64,000 bases of DNA, taken from assembly GCF_003122365.1 (NCBI RefSeq), contig NZ_CP029254.1, forward strand, positions 3,367,001-3,431,000. Reading direction: 5' to 3'. This DNA is from Streptomyces spongiicola (GTDB lineage Bacteria > Actinomycetota > Actinomycetes > Streptomycetales > Streptomycetaceae). Position 1 is the first letter of the stretch. Every line of letters begins with the position of its first letter. Position numbers and translations under genes: made by a program. The notes below the pieces were generated by a model. The model did no database searches. It was not told the origin of the DNA and worked only from the letters and a program-made list of their open reading frames with translations. Shown piece after piece: positions 25,108-33,220 of the stretch.

Positions 25108-25947
25108 CTACCGGTGATTCGCCGTGGAGGTCCACGCCGATGAGGGAGCGCGTACACGAGCGCCGTGTCTGTTGAAGGGGTCTCGCCCCGCGATCCGGGG
25201 ATGCTCGCGATCGACTTCTACGCTGCCGGCGCCTGGGCGCCACAGCGGTGCCGGTGCCGTTGACCAGTCTGGCGCCTCGGGACGCTGAGCCTGGACGGTC
25301 TCCTCACCCATTCCGTGGTTCGCGCCCCCACAAGAGCAGTCGCACGGCGTCCCCGGTGATGCTCCTGCGCAGCTCATCGAGCCGCAGAACGGCGTGCCGT
25401 CCTCGGCTGGATGCTCTCGGCAGAGCCTGGGTGGGCACGAGGTCTGCAGATACCAGTCCAGGCACGCTATGCCGCCGGTGAGTTCGCGGTCGAGGACAGC
25501 GAGCATGACGGGAACCATGTCGTCGAGTGTCGTGAGTGCGCTCCAGTAGGACACGGGCGCGGCGTTCCCGACAATGAAGTCCCGGTATCCAGATCCGAAG
25601 GTGCGTGCCATGGAATGGTCGCTCACGGCACACATGTCGGTGCTAAGGCCCAGCGGACGGTAGTCGCCTACCGCCAGGGAGTCGTCGGACAGATGAGCCC
25701 ACCGACTGCCGACCAGCCTGCACTCGAAGGTGCCGCCCCGAATCTCCTCCCACTCGCGGATCATGCCGAGGAGGACGGTCCTCGTGTCGCGGCCGTCCGT
25801 AAGTCGTCGCTGGTTGGCGGGCACCTTGGTCAGGGCGCGAGTGACCGCGTCCTCGGCCTGCTGGGTTTGTACACTCCGGGAATTAGCTCTGTTGCGCGAC
25901 GAGTTCAACCGGCTCCTCTCGGCCCCGCGTAGGTTGTCGCATCGCAC
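25108..25947 (-). CDS. Uncharacterised protein with a cysteine/histidine-rich segment
   Basis: Up to 279 residues and not recognised. The central part (VPANQRRLTDGRDTRTVLLG, MIREWEEIRGGTFECRLVGS, VAVLDREL-like VMLAVLDRELTGGIACLDWY) looks like an ordinary folded domain. It is followed by a cluster of Cys and His (CPPRLCREH, FCGSMSC, PCDCSCGGANHGM) that could bind one or two metals. The start is uncertain: the ATG at 25947 is the longest, and the N-terminal 30 residues look unlike coding sequence. It converges on the Mrr-like gene, ending six bases from it. Confidence 0.5.
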   Translation of the reverse strand: MRCDNLRGAERSRLNSSRNRANSRSVQTQQAEDAVTRALTKVPANQRRLTDGRDTRTVLLGMIREWEEIRGGTFECRLVGSRWAHLSDDSLAVGDYRPLGLSTDMCAVSDHSMARTFGSGYRDFIVGNAAPVSYWSALTTLDDMVPVMLAVLDRELTGGIACLDWYLQTSCPPRLCREHPAEDGTPFCGSMSCAGASPGTPCDCSCGGANHGMGEETVQAQRPEAPDWSTAPAPLWRPGAGSVEVDREHPRIAGRDPFNRHGARVRAPSSAWTSTANHR

Positions 25948-26045
25948 CGCAGACTTCAGTCGACCTGGTTGTGACGTGCCTGCTGCAGTCTCCGTGCCGT
26001 GGAAGTCTCACTGCCGCCGCGCGGAAGCCTTCAGTCCGCCGAGGC

Positions 26046-26273
26046 TCATGTTCGGATCCCGTCGTAGCGGCTCCACGCCTTCTCAAGGGCATCCAGCGCA
26101 CCTTCACAGGCGTTCATGGAGTCGAGGTACTCGTTGTAGAGCTCGAACGACTCGGGTTCGCCCTCGGGCCATTCGGCGTCGTCCCGTACGTCACGGGCGA
26201 GGTCACCGATGGCCGACTGTTCGCCGACGTGGCGCATGAGCCAGGCTCGAAAATTGCTCGGCTCGTTGGACAT
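26046..26273 (-). CDS. YozE SAM-like family small protein
   Basis: A 75-residue protein. The first 60 residues (NFRAWLMRHVGEQSAIGDLA, RDVRDDAEWPEG, LYNEYLDSMNACEGALDALE) fit the YozE SAM-like fold (F..WL......D.IGDLA.D...D..FP). The function of the family is unknown. The ATG at 26273 follows a GGGGG ribosome-binding site; a longer frame upstream adds poorly conserved residues. Confidence 0.7.
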   Translation of the reverse strand: MSNEPSNFRAWLMRHVGEQSAIGDLARDVRDDAEWPEGEPESFELYNEYLDSMNACEGALDALEKAWSRYDGIRT

Positions 26274-26372
26274 GCGTACCCCCTGGGGCTTCGTGATGCC
26301 AGCCCTTTGACGGCATCCCTTGCTCAACGCCTATCACGCACCGTTGTGTTCGGAGCAGTAAACTGAAATACC

Positions 26373-26410
26373 GACTGAAATCTTCCGTGCGTGACTGAAG
26401 TCTTCCGCGC
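26373..26410. repeat. Two 18-bp direct repeats, 20 bp apart
   Basis: GACTGAAATCTTCCGTGC (26373-26390) and GACTGAAGTCTTCCGCGC (26393-26410) differ at two positions. They lie between the end of the RiPP-like operon and the start of the YozE-like gene. The spacing of two helical turns suggests a protein-binding site or promoter control of the small gene. Confidence 0.55.
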
Positions 26411-26464
26411 AATCCAAAATGTGTAGTGGCGAACCGCAGGTCCCCCATCGAACTTGGGCGGATG

Positions 26465-27355
26465 CTACGCGGGACCCACGACCTTGCCGACTGCGCGGCC
26501 GATGCGTTCACGGATTTCGTTTGCGGGCACGTAGGAGAGGGCCTGCTCCAAGCATTCGGTAGCGGCAGCGAACTGGACCGCCTGCTGGCGCAGGTGGGTG
26601 TCGAGGAAGGGTACGACGGCGTCCGTGGCGCTGCGCCGCGCCTCCCGTACGTACAGCACGGTGAGGGAGAAGGCCCAGCACGCGTGGAGAAAGCCGAAGA
26701 CGGAACGCCGCGTGCCTCGCCAGGGGGAGAAGAAGGTGACGTCGGCGGGGAGGCGAACATTGTTAGCGGCCAGGGCGTCGTTGAGCCAGTTGTGGGCGGC
26801 CTCGTGGATCAGGTCTCGGGCCATGACCTCGGGGTACGCGGTGTAATCGGTGAAGACCGTGCCTGGGAGGCGGGTGAGGGCCCAGCTGTGGAGGGTCTCG
26901 TCGAGCCGGCGGCGCTTGAGCAAGCAGATGACGGGGGCGTGCTGGGTGAGCAGCCTGCTGAAGCCGTGCTCGGTGGCGGAGGCGAGGGCGGCACGCATGA
27001 TCACCTGGGCCTCGGGCGTGGCAGGGGCGGTGTCCGGGCCGACGAGGTAGTACGCGGTTTCGGAGATCTCCGAGCACAGCAGATCCGCGGGGCGTGGGCT
27101 GAGCACGAGGTGCGGGTCGACCGACAGGTGGGTCAGGTCTCGCACCGTCCAATTCCGGTACCAGGTAAGGCGGTCCGCGTCCCGGGTGCGTGCGGCATGT
27201 TCGGCGCCTTCGAGGAGGTGGTGGGCGACGGCGTAGTCGAGGGCGGACGAGCCGAGGCGGTTGCCGAGTACGGAGGCGATACGGCTGGTCCGGAGGCGCT
27301 GGTGGTCGGCGATTCCGCCGACGGTGACCAGGGCTTCCGGGGAGAGAGCGCTCAT
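26465..27355 (-). CDS. HExxH-motif peptide-modifying protein (putative 2OG/Fe beta-hydroxylase)
   Basis: A 296-residue protein of the HExxH family found in RiPP gene clusters. The motif ARDLIHEAAHNWLNDAL places HEAAH at 184-188. The N-terminal half is helical with no other recognised motif. Some members are now known as alpha-ketoglutarate-dependent peptide beta-hydroxylases rather than proteases. The gene is the last of the leftward operon and lies 56 bases after the 53-aa precursor gene, which is the likely substrate. ATG at 27355. The exact reaction here is inference. Confidence 0.8.
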   Translation of the reverse strand: MSALSPEALVTVGGIADHQRLRTSRIASVLGNRLGSSALDYAVAHHLLEGAEHAARTRDADRLTWYRNWTVRDLTHLSVDPHLVLSPRPADLLCSEISETAYYLVGPDTAPATPEAQVIMRAALASATEHGFSRLLTQHAPVICLLKRRRLDETLHSWALTRLPGTVFTDYTAYPEVMARDLIHEAAHNWLNDALAANNVRLPADVTFFSPWRGTRRSVFGFLHACWAFSLTVLYVREARRSATDAVVPFLDTHLRQQAVQFAAATECLEQALSYVPANEIRERIGRAVGKVVGPA

Positions 27356-27411
27356 CTGGGACTCCGGGGTGGAACGGGGCCGGACCGGGACGGGCCCGGC
27401 CCCGTGGCGGG

Positions 27412-27573
27412 TCAGGTCTCGGTGGTGGGCTCAGCGGCGTTGGGCTGCACCGTGGTGGCCAGCCAGGTCTCGGTGGCCGCGTTGGAGGTGTGCGCGGTGG
27501 TGCGCACAGGGTCGCTGTCGCGCAGGGACGCGACTGCCTCCAGGAACTCGTCGAACGTCTTGTCTTCTGCCAC
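27412..27573 (-). CDS. Putative RiPP precursor peptide (53 aa)
   Basis: A small peptide starting MAEDKTFDEFLEAVASLRDS (leader-like, acidic and amphipathic) and ending with a Thr/Ala/Asn-rich core that holds a single Trp (NAATETWLATTVQPN, then AAEPTTET). It sits between the radical SAM/2OG genes and the HExxH gene, where a precursor is expected. The start is GTG at 27573 with a weak GAGAG site. No double-Gly or other cleavage motif is obvious. I do not recognise the family. Confidence 0.72.
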   Translation of the reverse strand: MAEDKTFDEFLEAVASLRDSDPVRTTAHTSNAATETWLATTVQPNAAEPTTET

Positions 27574-27662
27574 TGCTCGCTCTCTCGTCTGGTCGGGGCC
27601 GTGGGTTGGGGGCGGGTGGCCGTGAGGCGGGCCGCGGGGTCCGGTCATGATGGCGAAGCTTC

Positions 27663-28382
27663 CTACTCGGAGACGAAGAGCGTGAGGAACTTGCGGACGC
27701 GGCCGGCACGGACAGGTTCTGTGCCGTGAATGAGCTGGCTGCCGAAGACCACGAGCGTGCCGGGTGCAGGTGTGACGCTCCATCGGGTGCGGGGCATGGT
27801 GCGGAACCAGGGGGAGGACATGTCCGTCCCGTCGTGTGCGAAGCGCATCCCGTGGGCGTAACCCGACTCAGTCGGTGCCTCGTCTGCGGTCCAGACGGCG
27901 TCGCTGCCCGTGGTCTCCACATAGAACGCCCCGCCGGTGTCCTGGAGGTCGGTGAGCGTGACCGTCGCGGCCGCGATCTGCCGGGGACGGGTCAGGGGAT
28001 CGGGGGCGATGCCGTCCGCATGCGGGGTGATGTACTGGCCGGCGCCGTATTCGAGGTAGATCCATGGCCGGTGGCCGGTGACCGAAGGCAGGGTGCGCGT
28101 GACGGCGGCCATGTGGAGCTTGAGGGCTTGGTCGAGGAGGGTGGTCGCCTCGTACGGGATGTCGGTCATCTCGATCCGGCCGGCCGGCTCGTAGACGTCC
28201 TGCGCCTCGGAGGGGGAGCGACCGGGGATCTCGTGGATGGTCGTATGGCGGCCCGCGCCGTACCGGTCGCGCCCGAAGGAGCCGAGCGCGCCGTCCATGA
28301 CGTCGTTGAGGCGATCGATCTCGTTCGGTTTGAGGAAGCTCTCCACGGTCCGGATGGACAGCGTCTCGGCGATGTGGATCAC
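27663..28382 (-). CDS. 2OG-Fe(II) oxygenase
   Basis: A 239-residue jelly-roll dioxygenase. The facial triad reads from GQYITPHADGIAPDPL (HxD) and GSQLIHGTEPVRAGRVRKFL (distal His and the Arg for 2-oxoglutarate). GGAFYVET and PAPGTLVVFGSQ are the usual core strands. The GTG start at 28382 overlaps the stop of the radical SAM gene as GTGA, so both are made together. It probably hydroxylates the precursor peptide or a small-molecule product of the operon. Confidence 0.85.
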   Translation of the reverse strand: MIHIAETLSIRTVESFLKPNEIDRLNDVMDGALGSFGRDRYGAGRHTTIHEIPGRSPSEAQDVYEPAGRIEMTDIPYEATTLLDQALKLHMAAVTRTLPSVTGHRPWIYLEYGAGQYITPHADGIAPDPLTRPRQIAAATVTLTDLQDTGGAFYVETTGSDAVWTADEAPTESGYAHGMRFAHDGTDMSSPWFRTMPRTRWSVTPAPGTLVVFGSQLIHGTEPVRAGRVRKFLTLFVSE

Positions 28383-30265
28383 TGCTCGCCTCCATCGCTG
28401 GAGCGGGCGGCTTCGGTCGCGCAGGCACAGCGGGTGGACGGCGGGGCAGAGGCGGCCTCGGCCAGGGCCTCTGTGAGGACGTGCACGGCCTGGGCGAGGT
28501 CCTCGAAGTACTCGGCAGGTGCGATGCCGGCAGCGGGTACGAGATGGAGGTCGAGCGTCGGGTACGCCCGGCCGGTGGTGCGGCAGGTGAGCTCGCTGCG
28601 GCCGAGGACCAGGGAACAGGTCCCGGGCAGAGAGGGCTCGGCTCGGTCAGCGGCCCGGCACAGGCGCGCTGCCGTACGCGCGTACTCGTCGCGGTCGCGC
28701 GGCAGGATGCCGACCGAGAGGAAGCGGGGCTCGGCTCCGGGGAGGTCGGCGTACGCGTGGCCTTGGCAGCTGTCATAGGTGATGGCGTTCCAGCCTGCGG
28801 TGAGTGCGTCGACGACCGGGCGGATGCCGGGTTCGATGCCCTCGTACCACTGGGGATGGTGGGGGTCGAGATCGTCTGCCTCGTGCACGCCGGGGAGACC
28901 GACCGTGTTGATGTTGCCCTGGGCGCTGACCTGCAGGCGTGCGGGCTTGCGGGGCACAGTGGGGTCGTCCCAGCGGGCCATGAACGCCGCGACGTGCTGC
29001 ATGTCATTGGGTCGGACGGGACGCCAGCGAAGCCGGGAACAGGAGGCGCCGGGCGGGAAACTCGGCTGGGCGAGGAGGGCGGCGACGCCGTCGATCAGGC
29101 GCATGCGGTGGTCGCAGTACGCGTCTTCGTCGCCCGCAGCGGCGAAGCGGAGGCGGACCGCCGGGCAGCCTGTGCCGCAGGAATCGCGGTAGTCGCAGGT
29201 CGTGCACTTCGTGACCAAGGAGCGTGCCTGCTGAAGCAAGGGAGAGCCGCCCTGGGCGCCGGCTATGTCCGCCTCGGCGTGTATGTCGCCGAGTGCGGCG
29301 AGGCTGGCCTGCGGCCAGGGCAGCTCGTCACAGCTTCCCAGGCGGTCGTCGGGATAGAGGGTGAGGACGTGGTCGCACTTCAAGTCAGAGAAGTGGCAGG
29401 AACGCGTCTGCAGACCCTTCAGACGGCGGATGACGGAGACGACGGGCTCCAGCTTGACGCGGCGGAACAGGCCGTCGGCAACCCAGTGGTGGGCGGCCTC
29501 CAACACGAAGTCGGCGTACTGCCGAGGCGTGACGGCCCAGGCCGGGCCGGTGGGGCCGATGGCTCGTCGCTGGAGTGCCCGACTGGTCGGCGCACGGGAT
29601 CCGACCACCATGGTCGACCGGGTGACCGCCGCGTCGAAACACGGCACCAGGCTGACCGTCGTCACGGCGGGAAAGGAGGCGAGGTGCTCCATGACCTCGG
29701 AGGCCCGGCCGAGGACGTACGGGGTGACGGCGCAGATGACGCCGACGTTGCGTTCCCGACGGCCGAGGAGCTCCAGGGCTTCGACCACTCGGGGGTACGT
29801 GGGGCGGCCGTCGTACCCGACGCGCCACGAGTTCCCAAGCGCGTCCCCGTCGAGGGAGATGCCGATCTCCAGCTCCGGGCAGTGCTGCTCGAACAGGTCC
29901 AGCCACGCGTCGTCGAGCCGGAGGCCGTTGGTCTGGAGGCTCACGCGGAGGACGTTCGGCTGTGCGGCGAGCGCGTCCAGGATCTCCGCGATCCGCTCCC
30001 GGCCGGCGGTCAGGGGCTCCCCGCCGTGGAGTTCGATGCTGAGCGGGCGCCCGGAGAAGATCGAACCGAGGCGGTGGACCTGTGCCGCGTTGATCCGGGC
30101 GCCGCCCGGTGCCTCCTTGCGCTTCTCGAAGCAGTACAGGCAGTCGATGTCGCAGGTCTCTCCCCGGAGCTTGAGGATGACGGAGACCGCCGTGTCCGGC
30201 CCGGTGTTCGACAACGGGGCGTAGAGACTCTCCAGGTCCGTGGGGGCGGTGCGGGTGACGGGCAT
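28379..30265 (-). CDS. Radical SAM/SPASM peptide-modifying enzyme with a C-terminal extension
   Basis: A 628-residue enzyme. The [4Fe-4S]-SAM site is C38-D-I-D-C42-L-Y-C45. GGEPL follows at about residue 80 in IELHGGEPLTAGRERI. SPASM-type auxiliary cysteines appear in SCHFSDLKCDH, LGSCDELPW and CTTCDYRDSCGTGCPAVR. This resembles the FxsB/cyclophane-forming radical SAM enzymes of RiPP pathways. After about residue 400 there is an additional domain (DALTAGWNAITYDSCQGHAY, AEPRFLSVGILPRDRDEYAR) that I do not recognise. The ATG at 30265 has GGGAGG upstream. The neighbouring precursor is the likely substrate. Confidence 0.88.
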   Translation of the reverse strand: MPVTRTAPTDLESLYAPLSNTGPDTAVSVILKLRGETCDIDCLYCFEKRKEAPGGARINAAQVHRLGSIFSGRPLSIELHGGEPLTAGRERIAEILDALAAQPNVLRVSLQTNGLRLDDAWLDLFEQHCPELEIGISLDGDALGNSWRVGYDGRPTYPRVVEALELLGRRERNVGVICAVTPYVLGRASEVMEHLASFPAVTTVSLVPCFDAAVTRSTMVVGSRAPTSRALQRRAIGPTGPAWAVTPRQYADFVLEAAHHWVADGLFRRVKLEPVVSVIRRLKGLQTRSCHFSDLKCDHVLTLYPDDRLGSCDELPWPQASLAALGDIHAEADIAGAQGGSPLLQQARSLVTKCTTCDYRDSCGTGCPAVRLRFAAAGDEDAYCDHRMRLIDGVAALLAQPSFPPGASCSRLRWRPVRPNDMQHVAAFMARWDDPTVPRKPARLQVSAQGNINTVGLPGVHEADDLDPHHPQWYEGIEPGIRPVVDALTAGWNAITYDSCQGHAYADLPGAEPRFLSVGILPRDRDEYARTAARLCRAADRAEPSLPGTCSLVLGRSELTCRTTGRAYPTLDLHLVPAAGIAPAEYFEDLAQAVHVLTEALAEAASAPPSTRCACATEAARSSDGGEQ

Positions 30266-30295
30266 CAGAAGCCTCCCGAGGAGGAGAGGCGCGGT

Positions 30296-31162
30296 CTACG
30301 CGCCATCGGTGGAGACCGCGGACAGCCATCCGAGAAGCTGTCCGCCGGTGATGGGGATGTGGACGTCGCCGCGGCGAAGGAACCACCCGTCGGCGTACCG
30401 CTGGGGCAGCCAGCCGGCGTCTGGGGCGCCCAGACTGGGAGGCTTCTGCAGCGGGTCGTCGACGGGCCAGCAGCCCAGGAGCGCTCTGGCCACGCGTCGC
30501 TGAACCGGACGGAACCACTCCCACGTCTCCGCGCGAGCCGGGTTGATCGACGGGCGGGGCGGCGCGCCGGTGAGCAGCGGCAGCCACTTGTCGCCCAGGA
30601 CGGGATGGCCGGCCGCCGCGCAGTCGAGCGCGGCGAGACAGGTCTCCAGCTTCCGGCATACGACGCCGACCGATTCGGCCAGGCCGTCCTCGACGAGGCC
30701 GGTCAGGTCCTCGGCGAGACTGGCCGCCACTTCGGCCTGGTCGGCGACCGCCCACCGTCGGTAGCCCTGGCGCTCCTCGGGAGCGAGCACCGGATTCCAG
30801 CGTCCGGAGCCGTAGGAGAGAGCGGTGCGCAGGCACATGAGGTCGTGCATCGAGGCGCGTACCCGGCGGAAGGAGCTGAGGTCGTCGCGGCGGACGTCGA
30901 AGGAGCGGAACAGGTGACGGAGTTCCTCCGCCCGCTGCGGCGCCGTCGCCTGGAGGTCGACACGGACGCCGTCCACGATGCGGGACTCCCACACCGGAAG
31001 GGTGCCGTCCACGATGCCACGCAGGTCGATGTCGCTCGCCGCGTGGGCGAAGCCGCAGGCGAGGGCTCCCTCCAGCCAGACCTCACGAGCCTCGCCGGAC
31101 GCGAGCAGAGACTGGGCGACTCTGTCGGCGATCTCCCGGCGCAGTCGTGCCGATGGGTTCAC
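30296..31162 (-). CDS. Nucleotidyltransferase-domain protein
   Basis: A 288-residue protein of the Pol-beta-type nucleotidyltransferase fold. The N-terminal REVWLEGALACGFAHAASDI followed by DLRG gives the G-x-x-x-G...SDxDL pattern. The rest is helical with no second metal carboxylate that I can place with certainty. The GTG at 31162 overlaps the stop of the upstream dehydrogenase as GTGA. In the operon it could activate or tag a small molecule with a nucleotide; the substrate is unknown. Confidence 0.72.
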   Translation of the reverse strand: MNPSARLRREIADRVAQSLLASGEAREVWLEGALACGFAHAASDIDLRGIVDGTLPVWESRIVDGVRVDLQATAPQRAEELRHLFRSFDVRRDDLSSFRRVRASMHDLMCLRTALSYGSGRWNPVLAPEERQGYRRWAVADQAEVAASLAEDLTGLVEDGLAESVGVVCRKLETCLAALDCAAAGHPVLGDKWLPLLTGAPPRPSINPARAETWEWFRPVQRRVARALLGCWPVDDPLQKPPSLGAPDAGWLPQRYADGWFLRRGDVHIPITGGQLLGWLSAVSTDGA

Positions 31163-32082
31163 CGGTGCCCTCCTTCGATCAGGATCTTGTCGGCGGCGGT
31201 GATTTCCTTGAGGAGATCGATGGCCCATCGGTCGAGTGCGCCGCGCACGTCGGAGCGCTGGGCGCCGATGTGGGGCGAGGCCAGGAGGTTGAGCGGCGTC
31301 GTGGAGCCGGTGAGGAGTGGCAGGTGCTCCCGCTCGACCGGGTCGAGGGCGAGGCCCGAGAGCCTCCCGTCCGCCAGCGCCCGCAGGCAGGCCGCGACGT
31401 CGAGGGTCTCCAGCCGCCCGGCGCAGATCAGCAGAGGCCGCTGCGGAGTGACACGTGCGAGGAAGTCCTCGCCGATGAGCTGTTCGGTCGTGGGACGCAA
31501 CGGCAGAGCGATCACATGTACCTGCGACTGCTCCATGAGGGCTGTCGGCGACAGCTCACGCAGACCGGGAGAGTTCGACGGCCACGCGGCGAAGGCCGTG
31601 CGGTCCACGTAGGGAGCGAGGGCCCACTCGGCGGCCAGCCCCACCGGGCCCGCGCCCCAGATTCCTGCGGTCAGGGTGCCGAGTGGTGCTCCCATGCACG
31701 CATGCTTCTCGTGCTGGCCGAGCAGCAGCGCGTGCTGCCCCAAGGGGATCCGCCGGGCCAGGGCGAGGGCAGCGGCGAGGACCCACTCTCCCACGGCGCC
31801 CGCGCCGGCCTCGGCGTTGCGGTGCAGTGTGATGCCACGGCGTTGGAGGGCGCTTACGTCGATGTGGTCGATGCCGGAGCCGGTCCGTACGACGTGCCGC
31901 AGGCGGGGCAGTGCGTCGAGCTCCCGCTCGCCGAGTCGGACACCGGAACGCAGGACGACCACGGCCGTGTCGGCTGGCAGAGGCCACTTAAGGTCGAGAA
32001 AATCGTGCACGAGGACGCCGGGCAGGGCGCGGCGGATCGCACCCGCATCCGCCGCTCCGCGCACCACGAGGACTGCGCTCAT
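31159..32082 (-). CDS. D-isomer-specific 2-hydroxyacid dehydrogenase
   Basis: A 307-residue dehydrogenase. The NAD site is TAGIWGAGPVGLAAEWALAP (GxGxxG). The catalytic Arg is probably in ICAGRLETLDVAACLRALAD, and the His lies in LLASPHIGAQRSDVRG. The substrate-side segment HVVRTGSGIDHIDVSALQRR is typical. ATG at 32082 overlaps the methyltransferase stop as ATGA. It should reduce a 2-oxoacid or oxidise the hydroxy acid. Its partner in the operon could be a phosphonopyruvate-like 2-oxoacid, but this is speculation. Confidence 0.85.
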   Translation of the reverse strand: MSAVLVVRGAADAGAIRRALPGVLVHDFLDLKWPLPADTAVVVLRSGVRLGERELDALPRLRHVVRTGSGIDHIDVSALQRRGITLHRNAEAGAGAVGEWVLAAALALARRIPLGQHALLLGQHEKHACMGAPLGTLTAGIWGAGPVGLAAEWALAPYVDRTAFAAWPSNSPGLRELSPTALMEQSQVHVIALPLRPTTEQLIGEDFLARVTPQRPLLICAGRLETLDVAACLRALADGRLSGLALDPVEREHLPLLTGSTTPLNLLASPHIGAQRSDVRGALDRWAIDLLKEITAADKILIEGGHR

Positions 32083-32753
32083 CCGAGGGTCCCCGGCTTC
32101 TCGTACCGGCCGAAGGCGAGATCACCCTCGCCGACGACGACGGTCACGGGCGATGGTGCGCCGAAGTACGCGTCGCAGGCGCGCTTCACCCCCGGGAGCC
32201 CGTCCCAGGCTCGCGGATTGACCGCCGTGTCCGCGTAGTCGTCGACGAGGAGTACGCCCGTCGGCACGAGGCGGGGGACGCAGTGCGTGAATCCCGTGAG
32301 AGTCGAGTCGTAGAAGTCGCCGTCCAGGTAGGCAAACGCGATCTCGCTGGGTAACTCCTTGGGAAGGGTCTCGTCGAACCATCCCGGGTGGATGACCGGC
32401 GTCGGCCTGTCCCAGGCCGTGTGCGTGGCGCGTACGTCGTCGGGGGACGACCGGAGCTCGCCCGCCGCCAGGTGGTCCGAGTCCTCGTCGCCGGGCGCGG
32501 GCATGCCCTGGAAGGAGTCGTAGACGTGGATCTCGCGGTCGCGGTCGCCCAGCGAGTCAAGCACGCTACGGATCCAGAGGGCCATCGCACCTCTGTAGCA
32601 GCCGAGTTCCACCACAGGTCCGGGCAGACCGCGGGCGGTCAGAGCAGCGAGCTCGTCGGCGATCACGCGGAGCCGGTCTGCACAGACCGTCCCGGAGTGC
32701 TCCCGTAGCAGCCACTCCCGCAGATCGTTCAGCTTCGGATCCATGAAGGTCAC
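32079..32753 (-). CDS. TylF/macrocin-O-methyltransferase-like SAM methyltransferase
   Basis: About 224 residues. SAM motif I is GPVVELGCYRGAMALWIRSV. The TylF-type metal site is in FAYLDGDFYDSTLTGFTHC and VLLVDDYADTAVNPRAW. HVYDSFQGMP is another family hallmark. The GTG at 32753 overlaps the NUDIX stop as GTGA. The ATG three codons in (32744) is an equally possible start. The acceptor, probably a hydroxyl group, is unknown. Confidence 0.85.
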   Translation of the reverse strand: MTFMDPKLNDLREWLLREHSGTVCADRLRVIADELAALTARGLPGPVVELGCYRGAMALWIRSVLDSLGDRDREIHVYDSFQGMPAPGDEDSDHLAAGELRSSPDDVRATHTAWDRPTPVIHPGWFDETLPKELPSEIAFAYLDGDFYDSTLTGFTHCVPRLVPTGVLLVDDYADTAVNPRAWDGLPGVKRACDAYFGAPSPVTVVVGEGDLAFGRYEKPGTLG

Positions 32754-33220
32754 CACCTGTCCACGAAGGGGTCGGCGAGCTCCCCGTTCAACGCTGCCGA
32801 CAGCGGGCGGTTGATCCGGGGCAGCAGGTACACGTCGCCCAGACGTTCCAGCGGAATCCACTCGAAGCCCACCTGGATGGGGTCTGGCGGTTCCGGCATG
32901 CGCGGCTCGGCGTCGTCCACCTGCTCGGCGAGGAAGTTGAACTGAACCTTCTGCACGTCCCCGAACTCGCCCTGCCACGACTCGGGCACGTACTCGACGA
33001 CGCACAGCAGATGCCGGGCCACGACCTGGAGGCCGGTCTCCTGTGCGACCTTGCGGTTCACGGCTTGGCGCAGGTCCTCGCCGACCTGGGCCTTGCCGCC
33101 GGGGAGGTTGTAGTGGAACCCGGTCTCGTCGTCGTACGACAGCAGCAGGACGGCGCCGTCGCGCACGATCGCCGCCTTCACAGAGACACTGATCCGAGGC
33201 AGCTCAGGCGTCAGAGGCAC
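32750..33220 (-). CDS. NUDIX-fold protein with a degenerate NUDIX box
   Basis: A 156-residue NUDIX-fold protein: ISVSVKAAIVRDGAVLLLSY, FHYNLPGGKAQVGEDLRQAV, NRKVAQETGLQVVARHLLCV. The NUDIX box normally reads GX5EX7REUXEEXGU. Here the RE and EE positions read RK and QE, so metal ligands are lost and hydrolysis may be weak or absent. The GTG at 33220 starts within the last codons of the PEP-mutase-like gene. It may bind a nucleotide sugar or another NDP-X compound of the pathway. Confidence 0.8.
   Translation of the reverse strand: MPLTPELPRISVSVKAAIVRDGAVLLLSYDDETGFHYNLPGGKAQVGEDLRQAVNRKVAQETGLQVVARHLLCVVEYVPESWQGEFGDVQKVQFNFLAEQVDDAEPRMPEPPDPIQVGFEWIPLERLGDVYLLPRINRPLSAALNGELADPFVDRW

Noticed and set aside
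28481..31612. 1043-codon plus-strand open frame
   Set aside because: Antisense of the radical SAM and nucleotidyltransferase genes, which have clear motifs and overlap-coupled starts.
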